From assembly GCF_018919385.1 (NCBI RefSeq), contig NZ_JAHLMF010000008.1:62001-126000 (forward strand): a stretch of DNA of 64,000 nt, given 5' to 3'. Below the pieces are notes generated by a model that made no database searches, was not told the DNA's origin, and worked only from the letters and a program-made list of their open reading frames with translations. Below are positions 35,356-44,680 of this stretch, one piece after another (positions within the stretch are counted from its first letter, which is position 1; each line of letters opens with the position of its first letter). This DNA comes from Geomonas diazotrophica. GTDB lineage: Bacteria; Desulfobacterota; Desulfuromonadia; Geobacterales; Geobacteraceae. The translations under genes and the position numbers were made by a program.

Positions 35356-35853
35356 TCAACCGAAACTGGAGAAAGCGTCCTGCTCTGCGCTGGTGAACAT
35401 GCGGTCGAGCTGGAGCATGAGCAGCAACTGCTCGCCGTGTTTGATGACACCGCAGATGAAGTCCTGGTCCACGCCACCGGCGGCGATGCTTGGGGGGGGC
35501 TGGATCTCGCCGCTGGAAATCCTGATCACCTCGGAGACGCCGTCGACGATGAAGCCCATGAGCTTGCCGTCGATGTCCATGACCATGATCCGGGTGTGCT
35601 GGTCGTCATCGGTGCTGCACATGCCGAACCGGTTCCTGAGTGAGATGATCGGTATCACCTTGCCGCGCAGGTTTATGATCCCCTCTACGCTGGGCGGGGT
35701 GTTCGGGATGTGGGTGATGGGGGTCATCCTGATGATCTCGCGCACCTTCAGCACCTCGACGGCGTACTCTTCTGCGCCTAGGTTGAAGCTCACCAGCTGA
35801 ATCAGTTCGCTGCTCGACTCACCCTTTTTGATCGGCAAATTGGCGGTAGACAT
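35356..35853 (-). CDS. cheW: CheW-like chemotaxis coupling protein
   Basis: A 165-residue CheW-domain protein coupling chemoreceptors to CheA. Typical sequence is QLVSFNLGAEEYAVEVLKV, then the HIPNTPPSVEGIINLRG segment, with IIGVVSEV-type elements in the last third (FIVDGVSEVIRI). GGAGGAAATAA precedes the ATG. It is an orphan: no cheA, cheR or receptor is adjacent, and the next gene upstream is glycogen phosphorylase (182-base gap). The slightly extended N-terminus with KKGESS is unremarkable. Confidence 0.93.
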   Translation of the reverse strand: MSTANLPIKKGESSSELIQLVSFNLGAEEYAVEVLKVREIIRMTPITHIPNTPPSVEGIINLRGKVIPIISLRNRFGMCSTDDDQHTRIMVMDIDGKLMGFIVDGVSEVIRISSGEIQPPPSIAAGGVDQDFICGVIKHGEQLLLMLQLDRMFTSAEQDAFSSFG

Positions 35854-36035
35854 TTATTTCCTCCGGGGTTCCTTGATGTGTCAATGGACTCTGATGCGAT
35901 TCAGGCCCTGCCGCACGGGTGTCCGTCCTGAACGCTGCGGCAGCCTGCCTCCGGGACCTGTGTGACGTATCGGCACCCCTTCATGAATCTTGAGAAGAAG
36001 TTGACATCCGGGAAGGCGCTCCCCTTCAGGAGGGT

Positions 36036-38537
36036 TCACCGGGGGGTGGGGCTCACCGGACGGAGGTGCCAGATCTCCTCGTTGTACTGGGATATGGTTC
36101 GATCGGTGGAGAACTTGCCGCTTCTCGCGCTGTTGACGATGCTCATCCTGGTCCACGCCTCCCGGTCCAGGTAGGCCTCGGCGGCCTTTCTCTGCGCCCT
36201 GACGAAGCTGCGGAAATCGGCGGCAACCATCCATGGGTCCTGCGGGCTCATGATCGCTTTTACGATGGGATCGAAGATCCCCTTCTCGAACATGTTGAAG
36301 TGCCCGCTGGCCAGAAGCTGCATGACCCGCTCCAACTCCGGGTCGGCGGCCACGATGCCGGCGGGGTTGTAGCTGCGGCGCTCCCGTTCCACCTCCTCGG
36401 CGGTAAGGCCGAAGACGAAGAAGTTTTCATCGCCGACTTCCTCGCGGATCTCGATGTTGGCGCCGTCCAGGGTGCCGATGGTGATGGCGCCGTTCATCAT
36501 GAACTTCATGTTTCCGGTGCCGGATGCCTCCTTGCCTGCGGTGGAGATCTGCTCGGAGAGGTCGGTGCCGGGGCAGATCACCTCCATGGCGGTGACGCGG
36601 TAGTTGGGGAGGAAGGCCACCTTGAGCCGCCCCCCCACCACCGGGTCGTCGTTCACCACGCGGGCCACGTTGTTGATCAGCTTGATGATCAGCTTGGCCA
36701 TGTAGTAGCCGGGAGCGGCCTTGCCGCCGATCAACACGCAGCGGTCGGTCCACCCCTCGGTGTCGCCGCGCTTGATCCGGTCGTAGAGGTGGATCACGTG
36801 CAACACGTTCAGGAGCTGGCGCTTGTACTCGTGGATCCTTTTAACCTGGACGTCGAAGAGGCTGTCGGGGTTGAAGGTGACACCGCACTGCTCCTGCACC
36901 AGGACCGCTAGACGCTCCTTGTTTGACCTTTTCACCGCGTGCCACTCCCTGCGGAACTCCGGGTCCTCGGCGTAGCGCACCGCTTCGGAGATCAGGGAGA
37001 GGTCGGCCACGAAGCCGTCTCCGATCCTGGAGGCGAGGAGCCTGGTGAGCCCGGGGTTGCAGCGGGCGAGCCAGCGGCGCGGCGTGACGCCGTTGGTCTT
37101 ATTGTTGAACTTCTCCGGCCAAAGCTCGTAGAAATCGCGGAAGAGCCCCTGCACGAGGAGCTCGGAGTGCAGGGCGGCCACACCGTTCACCGAAAAGCTA
37201 CCGACGATGGCGAGATAGGCCATACGCACCTGCTGCACCTCACCCTCCTCGATGATGGACATGTTGCGCAGGCGCTCGCCGTCGCCGGGCCAGCGGCTAG
37301 CCACCTCGGCCAGGAAGCGGGCGTTGATTTCCAGGATGATCTCCAGAAGGCGCGGCAAAAGTTGCCTGAAAAGCGGCACCGACCATTTCTCCAGGGCTTC
37401 GGGGAGCAGGGTATGGTTGGTGTAGGCCATGGTACGGGTGGTTATGCGCCAGGCCTCGTCCCAGGAGAGTCCCTGCTCGTCCATGAGCAGGCGCATCAGC
37501 TCGGGGACGGCGCAGCTTGGGTGGGTATCGTTCAGCTGGAAGCTGTTGCGCTCGGCGAAGTGGTCGAAGACCTTCCCCTGGCGCGAGATCCAGCGTTCAA
37601 TGACGTCCTGCAGGCTCGCGGAGGCCAGGAAGTACTGCTGCCTGAGCCGGAGCGCCTTGCCGTTCTCGCTGGCGTCGTTTGGGTAGAGCACCATGGTGAT
37701 ATTTTCCGCCTCGTTCTTCATGGCGACTGATTCGGTGTAGCTCCCGGCGTTGAACTCCTCGAGGTCGAAGACGTCCGTGGCGGCGGCCTTCCAGAGCCTC
37801 AGCGTGTTCACGGTACCGTTTCGGTACCCCGGGATCGGGAGGTCGTAGGGAACGGCGAGCACTTCGTGGGTGTCGAGCCAGCAGTAGCTCACCGTGCCGT
37901 CGTCGCTGCGCCTGGTCTCGCAGCGCCCGCCGAAGCGAACCCGCTGGGTGTATTCGGGACGCTCCATCTCCCAGGGGTTGCCGTCGCGCAGCCAATGGTC
38001 GGGCTCCTCGACCTGGCGGCCGTCCTCGATGCGCTGGCGGAACATGCCGTATTCGTAGCGGATGCCGTACCCCATCACCGGGAGCTGCAAGGTGGCACAG
38101 CTGTCCAGGAAGCAGGCGGCCAGGCGCCCCAGGCCGCCGTTGCCGAGCCCGGCGTCGATCTCCTGCTCGGCGAGTTCCTCCAGCTGCAGCCCCAGTTGCT
38201 GCATCGCCTCTGCCGCGGGTTCGTCGAGACCGAGGTTGAGTACGGCGTTGCCCAAGGCGCGTCCCATGAGGAATTCGAGCGAAAGGTAATAGCCGGTCTT
38301 CGTGTCGGCGTTGATGTAGGCGTAACGGGTGTTGTTCCAGCGCTCGATCAGGCGCTCCCGGACGGTGTAGGCGATGGCCTGGTAACGGTAGCGGATGTTG
38401 CGGCAGAACTTGTCCCGCCCCAGGTGGTGGAAGTAGTGGTGTACGAAATCCTTGACCAGGCCGTCGGCGTCCATGGGGAGCGCCTCCAGCTCGCAGATGT
38501 CTTTAGGGCAAAGGATATTCTTTTCCTTGTCGTGCAT
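36036..38537 (-). CDS. glgP: Glycogen/starch/alpha-glucan phosphorylase
   Basis: An 833-residue full-length phosphorylase releasing glucose-1-phosphate from glycogen. The PLP site is in EASGTGNMKFMMNGAITIGT near residue 665, with KRIHEYKRQLLN near 555 and GNGGLGRLAACFLDS near 118. AAGGAG supports the ATG. The gene is monocistronic by spacing, without other glg genes nearby. The family acts in the cytosol as a homodimer. Nothing is missing in the catalytic segments that I can see. Confidence 0.97.
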   Translation of the reverse strand: MHDKEKNILCPKDICELEALPMDADGLVKDFVHHYFHHLGRDKFCRNIRYRYQAIAYTVRERLIERWNNTRYAYINADTKTGYYLSLEFLMGRALGNAVLNLGLDEPAAEAMQQLGLQLEELAEQEIDAGLGNGGLGRLAACFLDSCATLQLPVMGYGIRYEYGMFRQRIEDGRQVEEPDHWLRDGNPWEMERPEYTQRVRFGGRCETRRSDDGTVSYCWLDTHEVLAVPYDLPIPGYRNGTVNTLRLWKAAATDVFDLEEFNAGSYTESVAMKNEAENITMVLYPNDASENGKALRLRQQYFLASASLQDVIERWISRQGKVFDHFAERNSFQLNDTHPSCAVPELMRLLMDEQGLSWDEAWRITTRTMAYTNHTLLPEALEKWSVPLFRQLLPRLLEIILEINARFLAEVASRWPGDGERLRNMSIIEEGEVQQVRMAYLAIVGSFSVNGVAALHSELLVQGLFRDFYELWPEKFNNKTNGVTPRRWLARCNPGLTRLLASRIGDGFVADLSLISEAVRYAEDPEFRREWHAVKRSNKERLAVLVQEQCGVTFNPDSLFDVQVKRIHEYKRQLLNVLHVIHLYDRIKRGDTEGWTDRCVLIGGKAAPGYYMAKLIIKLINNVARVVNDDPVVGGRLKVAFLPNYRVTAMEVICPGTDLSEQISTAGKEASGTGNMKFMMNGAITIGTLDGANIEIREEVGDENFFVFGLTAEEVERERRSYNPAGIVAADPELERVMQLLASGHFNMFEKGIFDPIVKAIMSPQDPWMVAADFRSFVRAQRKAAEAYLDREAWTRMSIVNSARSGKFSTDRTISQYNEEIWHLRPVSPTPR

Positions 38538-38656
38538 AAGCGAGAACTCCTTTTGCTGAAAAAGTGACCGGTGCCCGGAGGCAACCGGTACATTCTACAC
38601 CTTTCGGCGTACAGATGAGGTTACTGAAGCAGGGAAAGCGGGCGACGGGGAGTGAA

Positions 38657-38681
38657 GGGCGAATGATCACTCGCCCCTACA
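38657..38681. repeat. Diverged solitary copy of the palindromic repeat
   Basis: GGGCGAATGATCACTCGCCCC followed by TACA matches the first palindrome and flanking CTACA of the 17431-18466 array, with substitutions. It lies between glgP and the antiporter gene. Confidence 0.8.
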
Positions 38682-38703
38682 TACACCTCCGGCTGGCGCG
38701 GGC

Positions 38704-40683
38704 TTAAGCCGGTTCGAAGAGCTTGGCCGCGGCGCGCATCTGCTCCGGAGTAGCCAGAAGGAGCGCGGTGTCCCCGTCCTTGAATTCCCAGACCGGGTCT
38801 GGATTGGCGATGATCTCGTCCCCCCGCTTGATGGCCACCACGGTGGCTCCGGAACGAGAGCGCAACATCCCTCCCCTGAGGCTCTCCCCCTCTATGGGGG
38901 CGTTTTTGCGCACCCGGAAGCTGCCGATCTCGGCGCCGGAGAGAAAACCGGCGATGCCGACGGCATGGCTGTGGCGCTTGCTCACGCTGCGCAGCATCTC
39001 GTAGCCGTCGCGCCTGACGTCAGCGATGCACTCTTCGATCACGTCCTGGGGGATCAGGAACCGCTTCAGCACGCGGAACAGGATCTCCACGGAGGTCTCG
39101 AACTCCTCCGGGATCACCTCGTTCACACCCAGCCGGAACAGGGGCTCCATCTCCAGGAGATAGCGGGTGCGCACGATCACGTGGATCGAGGGGTGCATCT
39201 TCCTGGCCTGCGCCGCGATGCGGCGACTGGCTGCTGCATCCGATATGGCCACCACCACGATGCGGGCGTCGCGTATCCCAGCGTGCTCCAGGATCTCGGG
39301 CTTCGACGCGTCGCCGAAGATGATCTCCTCCCCTTCCCTTCTCAGGCTGCGCACCGTGAATGGGTTTGTCTCGACGATGACGCGCGGGATCTCCAGGCTC
39401 TTCAGGATGCGGGCCAGGTTCTTGCCGTTCACACCGTAACCGACGATGATGACGTGGTCCTGGTAGCCGACCTTCTCGCCGTTTTGGGCAAGGCTGCTCC
39501 GGCCGCGGGTCCAGGAGTGCGGCAGCGTGGCGGTCATGAAGTCGGCCACCGGCCCCGCCAGCTTCATGCACAGGGGGGTGAGCGCCATGGTGGCGATCGA
39601 GGCGGCCAGGAAAAGCTGGTAGGTCTCCGGGGTGAGCAGCCCGTACTTCAAGCCGCTGCGCGAGAGGACGAACGAGAATTCTCCGATCTGGGCCAGCGAG
39701 AGCCCGGCGATGAGGGCGATGCGCATGGGGAGGCCGAGAACGAGGCCGACCGCGGAGGTGAGCAGCGCCTTGACCAGGATGATGGAAAGCACCAGGCCGA
39801 GCAAAAGGAGCGGGAACTTGAACAGGATGGCAGGCTTCAACAGCATCCCGACCGAGATGAAAAAGAGGCTCATGAAGGCCTCGCGAAAGGGCATGATGTC
39901 GCTGAGCGCCTGGTGGCTGTACTCGGATTCAGAGATGGCGAGCCCGGCGATGAAGGCGCCCAGGGCGAGCGAGAGCCCGACCTGCGCCGTAAGCCACGCG
40001 GTCCCCATGCCGATGAAGATGATGGAGAGGACGAAGAGCTCGCGGCTCCGGGTCTTCACCACCTGCTCGAAGAGCCAGGGGACTACGAAGCGGGCGCCGT
40101 AATGGGCGCCGACGATGACCGCCCCCGCCTTGGCGGAGACGATGGCGATCTCGACGAGCCCCTGTCCCCCACCGGCGAGAAACGGGGTGAAAAGCATCAG
40201 GGGGACGATGCAGAGGTCCTGGAAGATGAGTATGCCGAGGGCGGCCTTACCCTGGGGCGTGTCCATCTCGCCCGCGTCCATCATAAGCTTCATCAGGATG
40301 GCGGTGGAGGAGAGCGCCACCAGGAACCCGAAGAAGACCGCCTGCGAGAGCGGGAACCCTCCAACGGTACCCAGGGCGGCGACCGCTGCGATGGTGAGGA
40401 CGAGCTGCAGACCGCCCCCCAGGAGCACCATGTGGCGGATGCGCATCAGTTCCTTCAAGGAAAACTCGATGCCGATGGTGAACAACAGGAGCACCACGCC
40501 GTACTCGGCCATCTGCTCGACCTGGTGGCTGTCCCTTATGAACCCCAGGGCGTAGGGGCCGGCCAGAAGGCCGGTGATCAGAAAGCCGATGATGGAGGGG
40601 AACTTGAACCTGCGCAGCACCACCACGGTGAACAGGGCCAGACCGAAGAGCACCACGATGTCGCGTAGAGCGTGAAAATCCAT
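38704..40683 (-). CDS. Kef-type cation/proton antiporter with TrkA domains
   Basis: A 659-residue CPA2-family antiporter. Twelve to thirteen helices cover about 1-390 (FPSIIGFLITGLLAGPYALG near residue 28; ALSSTAILMKL near 125). An RCK/TrkA-N NAD-binding domain near 410-530 shows VIIVGYGVNGKNLARIL. A TrkA-C domain lies near 575-655. It likely exports K+ or Na+ in exchange for H+ under nucleotide or redox control. AAGGTGAGG precedes the ATG, 11 bases after the ATPase stop, so the two are co-transcribed. Confidence 0.92.
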   Translation of the reverse strand: MDFHALRDIVVLFGLALFTVVVLRRFKFPSIIGFLITGLLAGPYALGFIRDSHQVEQMAEYGVVLLLFTIGIEFSLKELMRIRHMVLLGGGLQLVLTIAAVAALGTVGGFPLSQAVFFGFLVALSSTAILMKLMMDAGEMDTPQGKAALGILIFQDLCIVPLMLFTPFLAGGGQGLVEIAIVSAKAGAVIVGAHYGARFVVPWLFEQVVKTRSRELFVLSIIFIGMGTAWLTAQVGLSLALGAFIAGLAISESEYSHQALSDIMPFREAFMSLFFISVGMLLKPAILFKFPLLLLGLVLSIILVKALLTSAVGLVLGLPMRIALIAGLSLAQIGEFSFVLSRSGLKYGLLTPETYQLFLAASIATMALTPLCMKLAGPVADFMTATLPHSWTRGRSSLAQNGEKVGYQDHVIIVGYGVNGKNLARILKSLEIPRVIVETNPFTVRSLRREGEEIIFGDASKPEILEHAGIRDARIVVVAISDAAASRRIAAQARKMHPSIHVIVRTRYLLEMEPLFRLGVNEVIPEEFETSVEILFRVLKRFLIPQDVIEECIADVRRDGYEMLRSVSKRHSHAVGIAGFLSGAEIGSFRVRKNAPIEGESLRGGMLRSRSGATVVAIKRGDEIIANPDPVWEFKDGDTALLLATPEQMRAAAKLFEPA

Positions 40684-40694
40684 GAAACCTCACC

Positions 40695-43382
40695 TTATAT
40701 AAATGCAGAGTCTCGGCGCCGCAAGAGCCACTTGGTCAGCTCCAGGACGGGGACGACCGATCCGGAAGCGAGGATGATGACTCCCCAGTCGAGCGGTGTC
40801 AAGGAGAAGGTGCCGAAGGGGCGGTGCAGTACCGGCAGGTAGACCACGGCCAGCAGCAGGCAGATCTCCCACGATACCGCCAGGTTCAGCCACCTGTTGG
40901 CGAAGGGGCGCCTGAATACGGAGTCGCGGTCCGAGCGGAAGTTGTAGGCCTTGAAAAACTGGATCAGTACCAGCGACACGAAGGTCATGGTCATCGCCTC
41001 CGCATCGGAGCACCCCGAGGCGCGGGCCCAGGCGAAGAGCGCAAGGTTCACCAGCGTGGACCAGGCGCCGCCGGCCAGGATCAGCGTCACCACGGAGCGG
41101 TTGAAGATGCCGCGCGAGGCGTCCCTTGGGGGGCGGCGCATGAGATCGGGCTCGGCGGGGTCTACCGCGAGCGCCAGGGCGGGGAGGCCGTCGGTGGCGA
41201 GGTTCACGTACAGGATCTGCACCGCGCTCAGCGGAAGCGGCAGCCCCATGAGCATGGCTCCGGCCATGAGGCCGATCTCGCCGATGTTCGAGGACAACAG
41301 GTACATCAGGTACTTCTTGATGTTGTCGAAGATGGCACGCCCCTCTTCCACCGCGGCCACGATCGAGGCGAAGTTGTCGTCGGTGAGGATCATGGCGGCA
41401 GCCTCCTTGCTGACCGCGGTGCCGGTGATTCCCATGGCGACGCCGATATCCGCTTTTTTGAGCGCCGGCGCATCGTTGACCCCGTCGCCGGTCATGGCCA
41501 CCACCTCGCCTCGCTTCTGCAGGGCCGCGACCACCCGGAGTTTGTGCGCAGGCGAGACCCGCGCGTAGACCCCGATCGACTCGACCTCCCGCTCGAGGGT
41601 CGCGTCATCCATCGCCTCCAGCTCGGCCCCGGTGACGACCCGCCCATGCTCCAAAAGCCCCAGTTCCCGCGCCACCGCTACTGCGGTGACCGGATGATCC
41701 CCCGTGATCATGACCGGCCGGATCCCCGCCTCCCGGCAGGTGCCGATGGCGTCGCGGGCCTCGGGACGGGGGGGATCGATCATCCCGACCAGGCCGAGAA
41801 AAGTCATGCCGCTCTCCGCCCCGGCGCGGTCGGTTCCCTGTTTGCGCGCGACGGCGAGTACGCGCAAGGCTCCCTCGGCCATGCCGCGCGCGGCCTCGGC
41901 GATGCGCGACCGCGCGGCGTCATCGAGCGGGGGCTCCCCTGAATCGGCAAGCTGGGCGGTGCAGGCGGACAGGATCACCTCCGGCGCCCCCTTGGCGCAG
42001 GCAACCAGACCGGACTCTTCCCGATGCAGCGTGGTCATGCACTTGCGCTCCGAGCTGAAGGGGATCTCGTCCAGGCGGGGGTAGCGGGCCGCGAGTTCTT
42101 CCCGCTCCAGCCCCGCCTTGGCCGCGGCGACCACCAGGGCGGCCTCGGTCGGGTCTCCCTGGGCGGTCCAGCTCCCCGCGCTCTCCCCAGGTATCACCCT
42201 GGCGTCGCAGGCCAGCAGGCCGACACGCAGCAGTTCGAGAAGCAAGGGGGGAGGCGCCACCACACGCCCCTCCCGCGAGAACTCCCCCTCGGGGGCGTAC
42301 CCGGCACCGGAAACCTCGTACCAGGCGCCGGCGCAGTAGCATCTGCGCACGGTCATCTCGTCTTTGGTGAGCGTCCCGGTCTTGTCGGAACAGATCACCG
42401 TGGTGCTCCCCAGGGTCTCTACTGCGGCAAGGCGCCGCATCAGTGCGTGGCGCTTCACCATGCGCTGCACACCCAGGGCGAGCGAGATGGTGACCACGGC
42501 GGGAAGCGCCTCGGGGACCGCCGCAACTCCCAGGGCAATCCCGAAGAGAAGCATCCCCACGAACGGCTCGCCGCGCAGCAACCCGCCCGCCACGATGACC
42601 GCCACCCCGACCAGGGCACAGCGCGCCAAAAGGCTCCCCACCCGGTCCAGGTTCTCCTGCAGCGGGGTTCTCCCCCCTTCGATGCCGGAGATCATCCGGG
42701 CGATGCCGCCGAACTCGGTTTCCATGCCGGTGGCAACCACAACCCCGGCCCCGCGGCCGTAGCTCACCACGGTCCCGGCGTAGGCCATGTTGCGCCGCTC
42801 CGACAGCGGGGCCTGGGCATCTGCCAGGAGCGCCGCGCTCTTGTCGACCGGAAGCGATTCGCCGGTCAGCGTCGCCTCTTCGAGTTGCAGCCCGTAGGCC
42901 TGGGTCAGCCTGACGTCGGCCGCCACCCGGTCCCCGGCCCGCAAAAGGAGCAGGTCCCCCGGCACCAGTTCGCGTGCCGCCACGGTGACCTCCGCACCGT
43001 CCCGCACTATCCTGGCCTCGGGCGCCGCCATCCGGCGCAGGGACTCCAGGGAGCGTTCCGCTCGGTATTCCTGCGCGAAGCCGAGCAGGGCAGCGAACAG
43101 CACGATGACGGAGATGGCCGCCGCCTCCAGGGCATGCCCCAGGAAAGCGGAGAGCAAAGCAGCCAACAGCAGGATCACGATGAGGACGTTTTTGAACTGC
43201 CGGAACAGGACGGACCAGGGGGAGATCGGCCGCACCGCTTCCAGTTCGTTGGCACCGTAACGCGAGAGCCTGTCGGCGGCCTGGGGTGAATCGAGTCCTG
43301 CCGGGGAGGATACCAGCCGGGCGTACAGCTCGGCCGTGTCGAGGGTGTGCCAGGGGGCATGGTCCTGCGTCGCCCGGATCAC
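40695..43382 (-). CDS. P2-type cation-transporting ATPase (Ca2+-like)
   Basis: An 895-residue P-type ATPase. It has a cation-ATPase N domain, actuator TLTGES, membrane site PEALP (the PEGLP position of SERCA-like pumps), phosphorylation motif CSDKTGTLTKDE near residue 335, and hinge MTGDGVNDAPALKKADIG. Ten helices in P2A order support Ca2+ or another divalent ion; Na+ or Mg2+ cannot be excluded. The start is GTG with GGAG 8 bases upstream. It sits between the DUF3124 gene (25-base gap) and a Kef-like antiporter (11-base gap). Confidence 0.93.
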   Translation of the reverse strand: MIRATQDHAPWHTLDTAELYARLVSSPAGLDSPQAADRLSRYGANELEAVRPISPWSVLFRQFKNVLIVILLLAALLSAFLGHALEAAAISVIVLFAALLGFAQEYRAERSLESLRRMAAPEARIVRDGAEVTVAARELVPGDLLLLRAGDRVAADVRLTQAYGLQLEEATLTGESLPVDKSAALLADAQAPLSERRNMAYAGTVVSYGRGAGVVVATGMETEFGGIARMISGIEGGRTPLQENLDRVGSLLARCALVGVAVIVAGGLLRGEPFVGMLLFGIALGVAAVPEALPAVVTISLALGVQRMVKRHALMRRLAAVETLGSTTVICSDKTGTLTKDEMTVRRCYCAGAWYEVSGAGYAPEGEFSREGRVVAPPPLLLELLRVGLLACDARVIPGESAGSWTAQGDPTEAALVVAAAKAGLEREELAARYPRLDEIPFSSERKCMTTLHREESGLVACAKGAPEVILSACTAQLADSGEPPLDDAARSRIAEAARGMAEGALRVLAVARKQGTDRAGAESGMTFLGLVGMIDPPRPEARDAIGTCREAGIRPVMITGDHPVTAVAVARELGLLEHGRVVTGAELEAMDDATLEREVESIGVYARVSPAHKLRVVAALQKRGEVVAMTGDGVNDAPALKKADIGVAMGITGTAVSKEAAAMILTDDNFASIVAAVEEGRAIFDNIKKYLMYLLSSNIGEIGLMAGAMLMGLPLPLSAVQILYVNLATDGLPALALAVDPAEPDLMRRPPRDASRGIFNRSVVTLILAGGAWSTLVNLALFAWARASGCSDAEAMTMTFVSLVLIQFFKAYNFRSDRDSVFRRPFANRWLNLAVSWEICLLLAVVYLPVLHRPFGTFSLTPLDWGVIILASGSVVPVLELTKWLLRRRDSAFI

Positions 43383-43407
43383 GGCTTTGTCTCCAGGGCG
43401 CGCCTGC

Positions 43408-43878
43408 TCACCTGATGCCGGGGCGGATGGCCTGACCGGGGCTGACGAAGGAGATTCCCTGCCCGGAGGTGGCGCCGATCATGACGCATTCGATGATGGG
43501 GGTGTTTATGGTATGGTCGGCCTGCCACTTCACTATGAAATTGGCGCCGAAGCCCCCCGCCACATCCTTCTCCTCGATGTGGACATAGGTGCTCGCCAGG
43601 GGCGCCAGTGATAGCGGCTTGTCCTGGTAATGGCGAAGCAGTTTTCCGCTGGTGTCGTAGTAGTCGATGGAGGTGATGCGAAGCCAGGAATCCATGTCCG
43701 TGTTCCTGATGCTGAGGGTGGTGGCCAGCTGGAACGGAAGGCTGCGCGGCCCGCTGAAGACGTTCGAGTAAACCGGCACGTAGACGGTCTGCCCCTTGGA
43801 GAGGCGGACGTCGGAGGCGGACCAGCCCGCGGCGGGCAAGGCCAAGAGAGAGAGGAGCAGACAGGTGACAAGGCGCAT
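43408..43878 (-). CDS. Exported DUF3124 protein
   Basis: A 156-residue periplasmic protein. A signal peptide (about 1-22, ending GWSASD) is followed by a single DUF3124 domain with YVPVYSNVFSG, MDSWLRITSIDYYD and a C-terminal GQGISFVSPGQAIR. GGAGGG precedes the ATG. The family has no established role. Placement directly upstream of a P-type ATPase and antiporter suggests a link to cation homeostasis in the envelope. Confidence 0.8.
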   Translation of the reverse strand: MRLVTCLLLSLLALPAAGWSASDVRLSKGQTVYVPVYSNVFSGPRSLPFQLATTLSIRNTDMDSWLRITSIDYYDTSGKLLRHYQDKPLSLAPLASTYVHIEEKDVAGGFGANFIVKWQADHTINTPIIECVMIGATSGQGISFVSPGQAIRPGIR

Positions 43879-43950
43879 GGGAAACCCTCCGGTTCATGCT
43901 GCGGCGGCCAGGAAGATGACAGGGCCGCCGAAGCGGTAGGCAGGCGTCGG

Positions 43951-44100
43951 CTAACGGTTTAGAAACGGCACCAGGCCGCGCAGCAGATCCATGGTGAAGT
44001 TCACCCCCGCCAGGGCGCCCAGCGTCCCCGCCACTCCCAGAAGCAGGGTTGCCAGGGTGTTCCTGAGCTTCCAGGCGCAGGGAATGAGGGTGAACGACAT
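43951..44100 (-). CDS. Tiny membrane protein (49 residues)
   Basis: A 49-residue frame with one glycine/alanine-rich helix (LATLLLGVAGTLGALAGVNF). It begins 6 bases after the stop of the 62-residue membrane gene and 72 bases before DUF3124. There is no clear Shine-Dalgarno, so it would depend on translational coupling to the gene before it. Its reality rests on position, hydrophobic character and tight spacing. Confidence 0.5.
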   Translation of the reverse strand: MSFTLIPCAWKLRNTLATLLLGVAGTLGALAGVNFTMDLLRGLVPFLNR

Positions 44101-44106
44101 GAGCAG

Positions 44107-44295
44107 TTAAAGAGCCAGCGTGAGCACAAACGCTGAAAAGCGCAGATTGGCCGCAACGCTGAATATATCGATGACCGTGAGTGCGACGGCGATGCAACTG
44201 CAGCGCAACAGCATCGCCCTGGCGTCACACCTGACCGCAGAGCGAAACACGATCACCCAAAGTACGGCCTTTAATAGGATAGCAAAAAAAATCAT
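44107..44295 (-). CDS. Tiny two-helix membrane protein (62 residues)
   Basis: A 62-residue hydrophobic protein starting MIFFAILLKAVLWVIVF, with a second helix near 32-60 (CSCIAVALTVIDIFSVAANL). GGGAG lies 5 bases before the ATG at 44295, which is preferred over the frame reaching 44361. It contains three cysteines in the central loop. It heads the presumed operon running through DUF3124, the P-type ATPase and the antiporter. No family is recognised. Confidence 0.6.
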   Translation of the reverse strand: MIFFAILLKAVLWVIVFRSAVRCDARAMLLRCSCIAVALTVIDIFSVAANLRFSAFVLTLAL

Positions 44296-44680
44296 GGCGG
44301 CTCCCTGTTGCTGTTTTTTTTCAAGATGCAGGTCATTATTGGCGGTCAGAGAATAGCACAATCACCCCGGGATATGGTTATTGAAAGGATAAAGTGGTAT
44401 GATCAATGGCTTTGGGGCCCGTTTTTAGATTGAGACAGCAATGCCCTTGTATCTAAACAGCAGCCGTCATCACTGATCCAGTGACTCCCGCTGTTCTACC
44501 AGACGACGCTGAGCGAGCCTGCACGGCTCGGCAAAAGGGCTATTTTCCCTTGACAACAAAGCCCCCGGCGAAAGATATTGAACCGGTGTTTACAGACACC
44601 GTTTCCCGGTTTCACACGGGATTACGAGGAAACCTGCAGGAAACGCGCAGGCACCCCGCAGAGGCAACAGGTGACAAGAC
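44296..44680. other. Divergent leader region with possible structured RNA
   Basis: It separates the cation operon from the NtrC-type regulator. From 44518 to 44639 the plus strand can fold with outer arms CCTGCA and TGCAGG, and contains GGCAAAAGGG, CAACAAAGCC and a hairpin GGTGT/ACACC. Its partial likeness to a GEMM riboswitch is discussed as a finding. No gene is seen. Confidence 0.4.

Noticed and set aside
35881-36234. A 117-codon minus-strand frame at the glgP 3' end
   Set aside because: It lies out of frame within and beyond the glgP terminus and shows low-complexity shadow composition with no start signal.
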